Notes: generated from the letters alone by a model not told the origin. A stretch of DNA of 64,000 nucleotides from Paenibacillus paeoniae (GCF_003388735.1 NZ_QUBQ01000003.1:124001-188000), one strand, 5' to 3'; numbered from the stretch's first letter, positions 17,178 through 25,653 are shown. Numbers and translations: made by a program.

Positions 17178-17754
17178 TGATCATAAGCTTTTTGCCAAAA
17201 GCCTTGAAATTGCTATGAAAGGGCTTGTCAGCAAGTTCGAGACGTATACGGACACATCCAAGGCGATTCAGATTCTGGAGATAAAACAGCCGGATGTCAT
17301 CCTTATGGATGTGCATATGGGAGAGGTGAACGGTTTGGAGGTGGCGCGTACCATTTTACAGCGGTTCCCCGATCAGAAGCTGCTATTTCTATCCGGCTAT
17401 GACTTGGTCGAATACTGCAATCAGGCCATTAAGATGGGAGCGCGAGGATTTATTAACAAAAGCGTCTCGATCCATGATCTGATCGACCAGATTCAGCGAG
17501 TCGCGGCAGGGGCGATCATTTTTCCTAAGCATGATTCCAAGGTTGAGGCGTTGACGGAACGGGAGAAGGAAATTCTACAATTAACAGCCGAGGGATTGAA
17601 GCAGCAGGAGGTGGCGGATCGGCTCTACATTAGTAGAAGAACGGTCAATAACCATCTGCAGACGATAAACGATAAGCTCGGCGTCCATTCCACGGTAGCC
17701 GCGATCATTCGAGGTATAGAGCTTGGCAGCGTTACATTAAAGTCAATGAAGTGA
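17158..17754 (+). CDS. comA: ComA-like response regulator (NarL/LuxR class)
   Basis: 198 residues: receiver domain with acidic pocket (FDDH), phosphoacceptor Asp51 in ILMDVHMGE and Lys in FINKSVS, then a LuxR-type HTH (LTEREKEILQLTAEGLKQQE, RRTVNNHLQTINDKLG). ATG 17158 has GGGGAG five bases upstream and overlaps comP by 20 bases; an in-frame ATG at 17140 is possible but poorer. A terminator follows directly. It likely activates the pheromone gene and the azole-peptide operon downstream. Confidence 0.85.
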   Translation: MHIMLFDDHKLFAKSLEIAMKGLVSKFETYTDTSKAIQILEIKQPDVILMDVHMGEVNGLEVARTILQRFPDQKLLFLSGYDLVEYCNQAIKMGARGFINKSVSIHDLIDQIQRVAAGAIIFPKHDSKVEALTEREKEILQLTAEGLKQQEVADRLYISRRTVNNHLQTINDKLGVHSTVAAIIRGIELGSVTLKSMK

Positions 17755-17762
17755 AGGATGGG

Positions 17763-17792
17763 AAGACAGGCGGAGAGAATGCCTGTCTTTTT
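17763..17792 (+). terminator. Terminator after comA-like gene
   Basis: AAGACAGGC (17763-17771) pairs perfectly with GCCTGTCTT (17781-17789) and runs into five T. It separates the signalling operon from the peptide and biosynthesis genes, so the latter need their own promoter. Confidence 0.85.
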
Positions 17793-17839
17793 GTTTAGAT
17801 CAGAGGCAGGATAGGCAAGTTTTTAATTTGAACTGGAAA

Positions 17840-17886
17840 AGTATGCACAAAATACTCATTTGATCCTTCTAATCCCGGCGTATACT
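17840..17886 (+). promoter_or_regulatory. Putative activated promoter of pheromone/biosynthesis operon
   Basis: TTGATC (17860-17865) and TATACT (17881-17886) are spaced 15 bases, short for a strong unaided promoter. Immediately upstream an inverted repeat AGTAT (17840-17844)/ATACT (17852-17856) with a seven-base spacer could be a regulator site. A repeat of similar geometry (AATAC/GTATT, 14119-14135) precedes the comQ-like gene, but with the arms in opposite sense, so a shared site is only a guess. Confidence 0.4.
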
Positions 17887-17913
17887 GAGAACAAGAAAAC
17901 AAAGGAGGATGAA

Positions 17914-18099
17914 ATGATGAAGGATGGATTGTGGCAATTGATTCAAGAAATGAAAGGGGATCAACTTCAATTAGCCGACCTCCAAGTTGCAGCTTCCCCC
18001 TCGTTCATGCAAAAGTTCGGATCGATGTTCGACAATAGAGATCATTCCAAGGTGATGAAAATCATAGAGCCAATGAAAGGCGGCGAGTGGCCGATGTAA
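17914..18099 (+). CDS. Candidate ComX-like pheromone precursor peptide
   Basis: A 61-codon frame (ATG 17914, or 17917 giving 60) with an excellent AAAGGAGG site (17901-17908). ComX precursors are 50-60 residues, and the mature signal is the last 5-10 residues, with a tryptophan that ComQ prenylates. This peptide ends MKGGEWPM, with Trp three from the end. The middle part (QLQLADLQVA, SFMQKFG) has the amphipathic look of ComX leaders, without clear identity. It sits just after comQ-comP-comA and leads the biosynthesis operon, which would give positive feedback. Alternatives: an unrelated small regulator, or a second RiPP precursor. Confidence 0.5.
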   Translation: MMKDGLWQLIQEMKGDQLQLADLQVAASPSFMQKFGSMFDNRDHSKVMKIIEPMKGGEWPM

Positions 18100-18142
18100 T
18101 CTACCAGGCCGCAGATCAAAATTTACTAGCTTAAAAGGGGCA

Positions 18143-18823
18143 ATGATGATGTTGAAACTGACCAATATAAGTTTTGGATATGCGCAACCCATTTTAAATG
18201 AAGTGAACTTTACGTTCAATCCCGGCAGACTATATTTTTTGCTCGCTAAGAATGGAGCGGGAAAGAGCACGCTGTTCCGCCTGCTCACACAAGACCTGAA
18301 ACCGGAAACTGGCCATGTGCAGGCGGGAGGAGATGTCATTTTACATCGCCAGACCCCTGTATACTTCGAGGATATGACGGTAAAGGAGAATATCGAATGT
18401 TTTCTGGAGCTGCTGAAAAGCCGGAAGAAGTACGATGATGTCAAAACGAAGTTTGCACTGGGGGAGATTGAAAGCAAGGTGGCGCGCAAGCTATCCGGCG
18501 GAGAGAAGCAGCGACTGTATCTGGCCATCACGGAAATGAGCGATGACGATATCCGATTGTACGATGAAGCGGATGCTGCGCTGGATGCCATGACCCGGAC
18601 TCAGTATTACAGCGAGGTGCTGCAGCGTGATGCAGCCGCCGGGAAGACGGTCATTGCAATCAGCCATCACATTAGCGAAAGCTTGAAGTATGCGGATCGC
18701 ATTTGCTTCCTTGCTAACCAAAAACTCTACGAGATTGATCCGGCAGCGTTGCCACCTGACCTGGCAGATAAGAACGAAGATAAAATCATGGAAATTTTGG
18801 AAAAGGAATGTGAGGCAATTTGA
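18143..18823 (+). CDS. ABC transporter ATP-binding protein
   Basis: 226 residues. Walker A is AKNGAGKST (first Gly of the usual GxNGAGKST is Ala), signature LSGGEKQR, Walker B is IRLYDEADAALD, and the switch is ISHH. Nucleotide-binding residues are kept, so it should be active. ATGs at 18143, 18146 and 18149 follow AAAAGGGG; the second or third is better spaced. It couples with the permease that overlaps its stop and is likely the exporter or immunity pump of the peptide cluster. Confidence 0.85.
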   Translation: MMMLKLTNISFGYAQPILNEVNFTFNPGRLYFLLAKNGAGKSTLFRLLTQDLKPETGHVQAGGDVILHRQTPVYFEDMTVKENIECFLELLKSRKKYDDVKTKFALGEIESKVARKLSGGEKQRLYLAITEMSDDDIRLYDEADAALDAMTRTQYYSEVLQRDAAAGKTVIAISHHISESLKYADRICFLANQKLYEIDPAALPPDLADKNEDKIMEILEKECEAI

Positions 18824-19569
18824 AAAAACTAACGATCAATTTCTTAAAAGCTGATTTGCGAATGCCGCACTTAATGTTCTGGGATTGGATGTTCCCGCTC
18901 ATTTTGATTATCGCCTTTAGCCTGTTCGTGAAGTCTCAAGAGTTTTCGAGCTTCCTGCTCCCGGGTTTCGTCAGTCTGTTCATCCTGCAGAGCATAATCT
19001 TCTCGCTGCCGTACCGACTGGCCCAGTATCGTGAGCAAGGCATTCTGGATCTGATATCGAAGAAAGGGTCCCCGACAAAGCTGCTAACCGGATTTTACCT
19101 CAGCCGTATCGTCATCTTGGTTATTCAGACAGCGCTTGTCATCGTGCTCGGCACATTTTCGCTCGGCGTGACGCTGGACGTGAACGGGGTAATGCTGCTA
19201 GCGTCGCTTGCGATTTCGATCTTGTTGTTTCTGCTGCTGGGCAGCTTATGCGGATGGATTGTGAAGTCGCAAAATTCGGCGTTAGGCTTGGCGCAGGCCG
19301 TATACTTCTGGTTGCTCGGCACCTCAGGCATCTTTTATCCCATCGAAAAGAGTCCTGAGTTTCTAAAGATATTAGCTCAGATTTCGCCGCTATACTACGT
19401 CAACAATCTGTGGAGTCACGCATTGGTGCGCCAAGAAATCGATATACTCGGCAATGCCGGCGCCAGCGGCATCTTCCTCATTCTGTTCCTGGCCGTGCTG
19501 GCGGTGCTTGTCAAAGGAATCAAAAAAGGTGGTCCGAAGCATGAAACTGTTGCACAAGTTGAGAAATAG
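18820..19569 (+). CDS. ABC-2 type transporter permease
   Basis: 249 residues with about six membrane helices, typical of ABC-2 permeases of bacteriocin exporters (a FYPIEKSPEFLKILAQISPL region before the last helix). TTG start at 18820 overlaps the ATPase stop. Partner of the preceding ATPase. Confidence 0.85.
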   Translation: MKKLTINFLKADLRMPHLMFWDWMFPLILIIAFSLFVKSQEFSSFLLPGFVSLFILQSIIFSLPYRLAQYREQGILDLISKKGSPTKLLTGFYLSRIVILVIQTALVIVLGTFSLGVTLDVNGVMLLASLAISILLFLLLGSLCGWIVKSQNSALGLAQAVYFWLLGTSGIFYPIEKSPEFLKILAQISPLYYVNNLWSHALVRQEIDILGNAGASGIFLILFLAVLAVLVKGIKKGGPKHETVAQVEK

Positions 19570-20236
19570 CGATTTTCAACATAGCCGTGAGCTGATGCGG
19601 GTATTTGAGAAAGCATCGGTCAGTGAGTATAAAGCCGAGGTCAACTGTACATTCCAAGTCTCATTAGCTGGAGAGGGCCCGGGAATTGTACGCCTGAGAG
19701 GCGAACTGGAACTGTATAACGTAAAGGGCAGCTCGCCGGTTCTGACAAAAGCGATGGTGTACTTCCCGGAGCGAAATTACGGCTTGGAATTTATTAAAGA
19801 AGCATCCACGTTTACGATTGAATGGGTGTTCGAGCTGAGGGATCCGAAGGAGTATTTCAACCTGGTGCTCTTCGATAAGAACGGTTTTCTAGTCAGTTCC
19901 GCTACTTACGTCTTTAATGCCGAGCATGTCGTTGCCTACCCGATCCGAGAGAAGGACTTGTCTTTGGCCGCCTGCGACAGCGAACTGCTGGAGGATGGGG
20001 ATCGCCTCGTGTTTCGGACATCGACACTAACGTCGGTACGGGGAGCAGGGCAAGGAGGTATCACGCATACTTGGCAAAACGTGGGCCAGCATGTCAGATT
20101 GGCAGCGCAGCCGAGCGACCAGGCAGAGGTTTATGAGAGCAGCTTGTCGCGGCGGGATATGTGCGCGGGAATCTGGATGATTATTGCGACCGACGAGCAC
20201 GACAAGCTAATTACACAGTATGTCGTTCAGGTGTAA
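19541..20236 (+). CDS. Unrecognised soluble protein in azole-peptide cluster
   Basis: 231 residues, no signal peptide or membrane segment, and a pattern of alternating polar and hydrophobic residues that suggests a beta-rich fold (for example GELELYNVKGSSPVLTKAMV). No family recognised. ATG 19541 overlaps the permease by 29 bases, so it is translationally coupled. Its place between an exporter and modification enzymes suggests a role in processing or escorting the precursor; this is inference from position only. Confidence 0.75.
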   Translation: MKLLHKLRNSDFQHSRELMRVFEKASVSEYKAEVNCTFQVSLAGEGPGIVRLRGELELYNVKGSSPVLTKAMVYFPERNYGLEFIKEASTFTIEWVFELRDPKEYFNLVLFDKNGFLVSSATYVFNAEHVVAYPIREKDLSLAACDSELLEDGDRLVFRTSTLTSVRGAGQGGITHTWQNVGQHVRLAAQPSDQAEVYESSLSRRDMCAGIWMIIATDEHDKLITQYVVQV

Positions 20237-20252
20237 CTAGGGGGGGATCGAT

Positions 20253-21098
20253 ATGGGGACTTTCTCCGCTACAGTTACGGAAGAGAGGATAGGAGCAGGC
20301 TTGCATCGGTATCTGAATAGCTGCTCTGGCATAGACGATATGTATTATCAGTTCGATGAAATCTATTTCCTTCACGTTCTGCTCGCTCGTTACCGGCAGC
20401 AGTTGCATGCTATTCTATCTGATCAGGATATGCTTCAGCTATATGCTCGGCGGAACTACTTGGAGCAGGAACTGATGGACAGATTATGCGGACGTGACGC
20501 TGCCGGGGGAACTACTAGATTTTATGAAAGAAGCCAGCTGTTGTTCTGTCGACTTGGCTTTCATTACTACTTAAAGCTCACAGGGAATTCGAAGTTCGCA
20601 GACGATGCGGAGCTGAAGAAGATGGCGCTTGAGATCATTCCCCGGGTGCGAGGTTATTCGCTCACGTATGACTACATGTCTCTGAAGTTCTGTGAGGCGC
20701 TAGATATTGATCTCTCTCCCTATGAACATATCAAGCTAGCTGGGGGCACCGCCGAAGAACGAATCTATGTGGACACCCATTACTTTCTACTTCAGTCCGA
20801 TTATTTGACCAAAGAAAGTTCGGAGCATAACGTCCCGAGTTTGCTGGAAGACATTCAATATGTGCTTGCGTATCCTTCGGGCGATCTTGTAGCTGAATTG
20901 TATTGGGCGCTTCATTATTACGGTTATCGCGGCGTCCAACTGGACGTTCTCGGTCACTACATCGACCAGTCCTATTGCGGTGGAGTGTGGCATTACCCTG
21001 AACGCGATAAACGCCGGCATCTCCACGCCCAATACTCCACCATCGCGGCTTTGCTGGAGAGCCTGAGAAGCGGGCGGGGCGGGACAGGACATGAGTAA
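20253..21098 (+). CDS. Unrecognised helical protein in azole-peptide cluster
   Basis: 281 residues, predicted mostly helical, rich in Tyr, Leu and His, with repeated helix-like blocks (YFLHVLLARYRQQL, ELYWALHYYGYRG, YSTIAALLESLR). The spacing of blocks recalls alpha/alpha-toroid proteins, but I cannot assign a family. A G-run (20240-20246) supports ATG 20253. It overlaps the M16 peptidase gene by eight bases. Confidence 0.75.
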   Translation: MGTFSATVTEERIGAGLHRYLNSCSGIDDMYYQFDEIYFLHVLLARYRQQLHAILSDQDMLQLYARRNYLEQELMDRLCGRDAAGGTTRFYERSQLLFCRLGFHYYLKLTGNSKFADDAELKKMALEIIPRVRGYSLTYDYMSLKFCEALDIDLSPYEHIKLAGGTAEERIYVDTHYFLLQSDYLTKESSEHNVPSLLEDIQYVLAYPSGDLVAELYWALHYYGYRGVQLDVLGHYIDQSYCGGVWHYPERDKRRHLHAQYSTIAALLESLRSGRGGTGHE

Positions 21099-23130
21099 TA
21101 GAAGGGCAATTAGCACTCTTACCCTGTCGTATCCTATTGGCAGCAAGGATGATCCTTGCGGCAAAGAAGGAATTACGCATCTGCTGGAGCATATGCTGGT
21201 CAAGTCCAAGGCCGGAGACGTAAGTTTGATTGAGTTGTGCAGCAGGTACGGCTGCGAGATTCATGCTTCGACTTCTAAGGAACGGTTGACCCTGAAAATG
21301 GAGGGGAGTCGTGCAAGGTTTGTGTCATGCTACTCCGCTTTTATCGATCATATGGCAAAGCTGGAGGCATGCGCCGAATTATCGGCTGATCTGCTGGAGG
21401 ATGAGAAACAGGTAATCTTGAATGAGATGGATTACAAAATGCAGGACCTAGCTTATCGGAACCGACAGATTTATTTTACCGAGCGATGGAACGGCACCTC
21501 TCTGGAGCATCCCGTTCTGGGCAGCGCCACCACCTTGCAAGGGATAGGCCCGGAGGATCTCCATGCGCAATTCCGCCAATTGCTTCGCGCTTATCCCGAT
21601 TTAGAACTCGTACATTCCGGCCGGGAAGAACGAGCGCAGCTGGAACGTCTGACGGCCAACTTTCTGGATCACAAGGCAATAGTTACTGAAGATGAGTACC
21701 GCAAGGCGCTGTATGATGTGATGGTGTACGCAGCCAGGCAGCTGGGAGTAGAACATGTCAGCATTCATTATTGCGGGTCCATCTGCAGACTCCTGTTAAG
21801 TCTAGAAGCAAGACAACGATTAGTGGATGTCGATCGAAAGGAAGCTGAGCGAATTATTGGGGGATATCCCGGTAATCCCGAAGCAAATACCGAGCATCTA
21901 CGACTGCTGGCTCACGATCAACCTGCATTTGTCTGGAAGGAAATCAATAGATTATTAGGCGCAGTATCGATCAAAACGATTTCCGAAGGGAACTGCTTAG
22001 CTATTAATCATACTTTTCATATAAGTTTAGTTGGTTCACATCATTGGTGTCAACTAACGAACGAAAATCACGATCAGGAATATGCGGCGATATCGATTCG
22101 TCCCGATCCGGTTATTCGGCAACATGTCAGGAAAGTGACGAAGGCGCTAATGCGATATGTGCAATCGGGTCATACCGCAGATATCTATGCATCCAGCGAG
22201 TTGGGGCTGATTAGTTTGTTCATCCGAGGCAGCCGCAACGGAGTGACGAAGGCACTTCATGCTTTGTTCTTTCTCGAACCAGGGAAGCTGGAGGCATGTA
22301 TGGTTAGCGAACGTGTACCGGAATCGAGAATTCATAGCGTTCAGCGGGTATGCGATTACTACGTACACAACAACGATTGGCGTATTGGCGGTAAGCCGAT
22401 GCAGGTTACGCATCAGGAATTGGCTTTGCGTTTCTCAAAGCAATTATCGAACGGCATCTCGGTTGTGACCAGTATCCAGGCCAGTCAGGCTTACAGTGAC
22501 TCTACGGATCACGCTGGAATGGAGGCAAAAGATACTGCCGACAAAGCGCATGCGTTCGGCAATGAGAATACTGCCCCTCCGTTTCTCATCGGGCCGCATG
22601 AATATATCGAGATTTGGCCAGGGACCAGCTATTTTGCGCCAGATAAGTATTTCTCTCATGTCCTATGGTCGCTTATGTCCGGCATGGACGGTCAGATGTT
22701 TCGGGCTCTTACGCTAGAGACATCGCAGGCATACAGTCATACGTTCTTCTCCAGAGAGCTGTACGATTTCGGTTATATGCTGTTGTATGCTCATTGTCCC
22801 GATCCAAAGGCCAGAAATGAATTAGGCACGAGCTTCCGAGCGATGCTGGAGGAGATACAGGAAGGGCTGAGTCAGCCGATGTTGGAGAAGGCCAAGGATA
22901 AAATCCGACTCCAACGGGAGAAGTCCAATCGGGCTTCGGCGCAAAGTCTGATTCAAATGTCAGCGAACTTGTTGTGTGAAGGCAATATGGACGCTTATTT
23001 ATCCTACAAGAATCAACTTGATCGGGTTCATCCTGACAGTATGCACACATTCGTGTCGGAGATGCTGATGAATTCAACGATTAGATGGGAAACGGAGGTA
23101 GAAGGAAATGCTGAACTGCATTCTGGCTGA
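21091..23130 (+). CDS. M16-family zinc metallopeptidase
   Basis: 679 residues. The inverted zinc motif HLLEH is at residues 30-34, with the third ligand probably Glu112 in VILNEMDYKMQD, so the active site looks intact. A second M16-like half without zinc ligands seems to follow (about 450-660). M16 enzymes process peptides in other RiPP systems (subtilosin AlbE/AlbF, PqqF/G). Here it is a candidate to cut the four-repeat precursor into single units. The start overlaps the preceding gene, and its 3' end overlaps the YcaO gene by 23 bases. Confidence 0.85.
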   Translation: MSNRRAISTLTLSYPIGSKDDPCGKEGITHLLEHMLVKSKAGDVSLIELCSRYGCEIHASTSKERLTLKMEGSRARFVSCYSAFIDHMAKLEACAELSADLLEDEKQVILNEMDYKMQDLAYRNRQIYFTERWNGTSLEHPVLGSATTLQGIGPEDLHAQFRQLLRAYPDLELVHSGREERAQLERLTANFLDHKAIVTEDEYRKALYDVMVYAARQLGVEHVSIHYCGSICRLLLSLEARQRLVDVDRKEAERIIGGYPGNPEANTEHLRLLAHDQPAFVWKEINRLLGAVSIKTISEGNCLAINHTFHISLVGSHHWCQLTNENHDQEYAAISIRPDPVIRQHVRKVTKALMRYVQSGHTADIYASSELGLISLFIRGSRNGVTKALHALFFLEPGKLEACMVSERVPESRIHSVQRVCDYYVHNNDWRIGGKPMQVTHQELALRFSKQLSNGISVVTSIQASQAYSDSTDHAGMEAKDTADKAHAFGNENTAPPFLIGPHEYIEIWPGTSYFAPDKYFSHVLWSLMSGMDGQMFRALTLETSQAYSHTFFSRELYDFGYMLLYAHCPDPKARNELGTSFRAMLEEIQEGLSQPMLEKAKDKIRLQREKSNRASAQSLIQMSANLLCEGNMDAYLSYKNQLDRVHPDSMHTFVSEMLMNSTIRWETEVEGNAELHSG

Positions 23131-25021
23131 AGAGGAACGTGTGTTATTTGATGCAAGTGACAAAATCTGGGGGATACAGCGAGACCCTTATCTGGTCTCT
23201 ATCCTTCATAAGCTTACGGCGGAGGAGATGCCGGAGCTCGACCCGGATGAAGCTTTGTACTGGGGGAAGCTTGTGCAGAAGATGCAATTGAATCATCGAA
23301 ATACGCTGAAAACGCGCAACACCGCGGTGAAGGAGATCGAGACGGAAGGTGCGTATTGCCCGATTATTTCTCCATACGAGCTTCATAATGTATGGGCTAT
23401 TGCATCCGAGTCCGGCCTGCCCGTTATTCCGGTTTTGCTGAATGGCGACACCATTTATGTCGGCCCTCTGGTGGAGAAAGCTGCCGATTACGACGTTTTT
23501 GTGAGAAAAGCGGCTTCCAACAATCCGCTGCTCGCCGACAAGATCAAGATCGGCTCGCGCGGCAAAGGGAATGTACTGTTTTATGTGAACAAGGAGCATG
23601 TTCATCGTCAACGCAGTCAAATTGAGCAGGCCATAACACGATTATTGGATGAACAGTCACCGGATACCGTATGGGTTATCGAGCAAGGGGCAGCCAGCCG
23701 TCACACCTTTGTGAACCGTTTATCGAGTGCTTCACACGAAGGAGAAAGGGACTTGATGAATGCCGTAGATGCCAGATTGGGCATTGTATCGGAGCTGCAA
23801 TCAGAATCCTTCCGATTCAAAGGTCGGGATATCTTCATCTCCGTCAGCACGACCAGCGATTTATCGTCTTATCATCCCGACTTGTTCGCGCAGTCGAATA
23901 GCGGAGCCGGCTTTCATCAGTCCGATGCCGATTATTCGGCGGTAGGAGAGAGCATTGAACGGCTTGCCGCAGGATGCTTCGATAGCGCCAGGAAGCTTGC
24001 GGCATGGCAGGATCTGAGCGGGAAGGCTGTGGATCCAGATGACTTCATCTTATTTTCGCAAGAGCAGTATGAAGCTGCCGGCTTTCCTTACCGTCCCTTT
24101 ACACGGGAGGCATCAGTCCATTGGTTGCTCTCTCGCAGCCTAATGACAGGCGAGGAAGTGTATGTTCCGGCGGCATTGGTGCAGTTGCCCTACCGAGCGG
24201 CGAGTGGTGAGACACGCATATCACCTGCCATCTCAACGGGATTGGCGCTTGGCGCAAGCCAGCCGCAATCCATTCTAAGCGGAATATTTGAAGTCGTGGA
24301 GAGGGATGCTTTTGCCTCCAGCTGGTTTCTTCGGCTTCCGCCCAATGAGCGGCTCGACCTGAAGGATTACCTGGACGATTATGCTGCGGAATTAGATGAG
24401 CATTGTGTCTGCCAGGCTTATGATATTACGCTCGATCGACTCTTTGCCACCGTTGTGGTGACGATACACGATAATCAATCGGGACGTTTTATGGTTGGTG
24501 CAGCTACTCGATTTACGAGGAAAGAAGCCGTAGCCAAAGCTTTTCTGGAAGCGGCGCAAGGTATTTCTTATGTAGAGATGCTAGCGGCGAAATATAAGAC
24601 GTATGGCTTGAAAGAAGACTTCAATAAGGTAGATAGCTTCCAGAAGCATGCCGCATTTTATTCGATTCATCCAGAGCTGCGTGGCGAGGCCGGTTACGTC
24701 CTCAACGAAGGCTATGTCTTTCAGCCGCGAAATGAGCAGCCCTTTGACTATACAGAGAATGATCCGCAGGACGATGAAGAAAGGTTGAAGCTTGCCATCA
24801 GCACGTTGCAGCATGCCGGTTACGATGCGTACTGGGTGGATATGACAAACCGGGAGCTTGAACAACTGGGAGCCTGGTGCTCCAGAGTTATCATTCCGGG
24901 CTTGCAGCCTCTTCACGGCACCCATCGCTACCGCTTTCTGAATCCCGCACGACTGAAGGCTGTCCGTGACAAGTATAGCTGGTCAGGGCCGCTTAATCCT
25001 TACCCGCATCCCTTTCCTTAG
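23108..25021 (+). CDS. YcaO-domain azoline-forming cyclodehydratase
   Basis: 637 residues. The YcaO domain spans about 235-637, with ATP-site motifs GESIERLAAG (about 280) and FEVVERDAF (about 393). The C-terminus is LNPYPHPFP, the PxPxP motif typical of azoline-forming YcaO proteins. The first 230 residues contain PVLLNGDTIYVGPLVEK, which resembles the C-terminal part of the E1-like partner of TOMM synthetases. The domain would use ATP to cyclise Cys/Ser/Thr of the precursor. GGAGGTAGAAGGAA precedes ATG 23108. Confidence 0.88.
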   Translation: MLNCILAEEERVLFDASDKIWGIQRDPYLVSILHKLTAEEMPELDPDEALYWGKLVQKMQLNHRNTLKTRNTAVKEIETEGAYCPIISPYELHNVWAIASESGLPVIPVLLNGDTIYVGPLVEKAADYDVFVRKAASNNPLLADKIKIGSRGKGNVLFYVNKEHVHRQRSQIEQAITRLLDEQSPDTVWVIEQGAASRHTFVNRLSSASHEGERDLMNAVDARLGIVSELQSESFRFKGRDIFISVSTTSDLSSYHPDLFAQSNSGAGFHQSDADYSAVGESIERLAAGCFDSARKLAAWQDLSGKAVDPDDFILFSQEQYEAAGFPYRPFTREASVHWLLSRSLMTGEEVYVPAALVQLPYRAASGETRISPAISTGLALGASQPQSILSGIFEVVERDAFASSWFLRLPPNERLDLKDYLDDYAAELDEHCVCQAYDITLDRLFATVVVTIHDNQSGRFMVGAATRFTRKEAVAKAFLEAAQGISYVEMLAAKYKTYGLKEDFNKVDSFQKHAAFYSIHPELRGEAGYVLNEGYVFQPRNEQPFDYTENDPQDDEERLKLAISTLQHAGYDAYWVDMTNRELEQLGAWCSRVIIPGLQPLHGTHRYRFLNPARLKAVRDKYSWSGPLNPYPHPFP

Positions 25022-25086
25022 CGATTATTAAATGCAGATTTGACGCCGCGATTTGTACATAAGGCGACTATGAGGAGCGAGTTGAA

Positions 25087-25100
25087 CTGCATTTTATAAT
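25087..25100 (+). promoter_or_regulatory. Possible precursor promoter (-10) and hairpin arm
   Basis: A perfect TATAAT (25095-25100) lies 28 bases before the precursor ATG, but no -35 box sits at the right distance. CTGCATTT (25087-25094), just before it, is the inverse of AAATGCAG (25030-25037). Either an activator-dependent promoter or an mRNA hairpin. Confidence 0.3.
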
Positions 25101-25128
25101 AAATAAATTATACATTGGAGGAATTGAA

Positions 25129-25569
25129 ATGATGGAAAAGAACATGGAACTGGAAATTCTGAGTGAGAAGAACCGCAAAAACGTGGTAGACGAAGAGAAC
25201 TGCTTCCTGGGCTGCACAACAACATCGGTCGACGTAAACGACATTGAGCTGGAAGTCGTAACGGAGCAAAGCCGCAAAAACGTGGTAGACGAAGAGAACT
25301 GCTTCCTGGGCTGCACAACGACTTCGGTCGACGTAAACGACATTGAGCTGGAAGTTGTAACGGAGCAAAGCCGCAAAAACGTGGTAGACGAAGAGAATTG
25401 CTTCTTAGGCTGTACTACAACATCGGTCGACGTAAACGATATTGAGCTGGAAGTCGTAACGGAGCAAAACCGCAAAAACGTGGTGGACGAAGAGAACTGC
25501 TTCCTGGGCTGCACAACGACTTCGGTCGATGTCAATGATATTGAGCTGGAACATGATACGAAGAAATAA
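25129..25569 (+). CDS. Multi-core RiPP precursor with four tandem repeats
   Basis: 146 residues: a 14-residue start (MMEKNMELEILSEK), then four 33-residue units (residues 15-47, 48-80, 81-113, 114-146). Each has RKNVVDEEN, a candidate core NCFLGCTTTSVDVND and a linker IELEVVTEQ. The N-terminal segment MELEILSEK mirrors that linker, so each core may carry its own recognition element. Two Cys and a TTTS run give up to six heterocyclisable positions per unit. TTGGAGGAATTGAA is the ribosome site. It sits between the YcaO and E1-like genes, so it is the obvious substrate. Confidence 0.9.
   Translation: MMEKNMELEILSEKNRKNVVDEENCFLGCTTTSVDVNDIELEVVTEQSRKNVVDEENCFLGCTTTSVDVNDIELEVVTEQSRKNVVDEENCFLGCTTTSVDVNDIELEVVTEQNRKNVVDEENCFLGCTTTSVDVNDIELEHDTKK
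25171..25566 (+). repeat. Four tandem 99-base coding repeats
   Basis: Units 25171-25269, 25270-25368, 25369-25467 and 25468-25566. Differences within the core part are synonymous (for example TGC/TGT, ACA/ACG). The only changes in protein are Asn/Ser at the first residue of the unit and the last unit's tail (HDTKK). Confidence 0.97.
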
Positions 25570-25586
25570 TGCATTCTTATTCCCTT

Positions 25587-25620
25587 CAAGGTGTAAAAAG
25601 CAAATGCTTTTTACACCTTG
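25587..25620 (+). ncRNA. Perfect 16-base-pair hairpin behind precursor gene
   Basis: CAAGGTGTAAAAAGCA (25587-25602) and TGCTTTTTACACCTTG (25605-25620) pair perfectly around AA. No T-run follows, so full termination is doubtful. It may stabilise the precursor message or attenuate the downstream enzymes so that the precursor is made in excess. Confidence 0.7.
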
Positions 25621-25653
25621 ATTACCCTAAGGCTATACGGAAAGGAGAAGCCC

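Noticed and set aside
20731-21264. Minus-strand frames within the RiPP cluster (also 22709-23077 and 24581-24925)
   Set aside because: Fully covered by well-supported plus-strand genes and without start signals.
25171-25566. Tandem 99-base repeats as a CRISPR array
   Set aside because: Units are contiguous, in frame, without unique spacers, and encode a precursor peptide.
25068-25589. Long minus-strand open frames over the precursor repeats
   Set aside because: They are shadows of the repeated plus-strand gene; there is no suitable ribosome site, and synonymous changes follow the plus frame.
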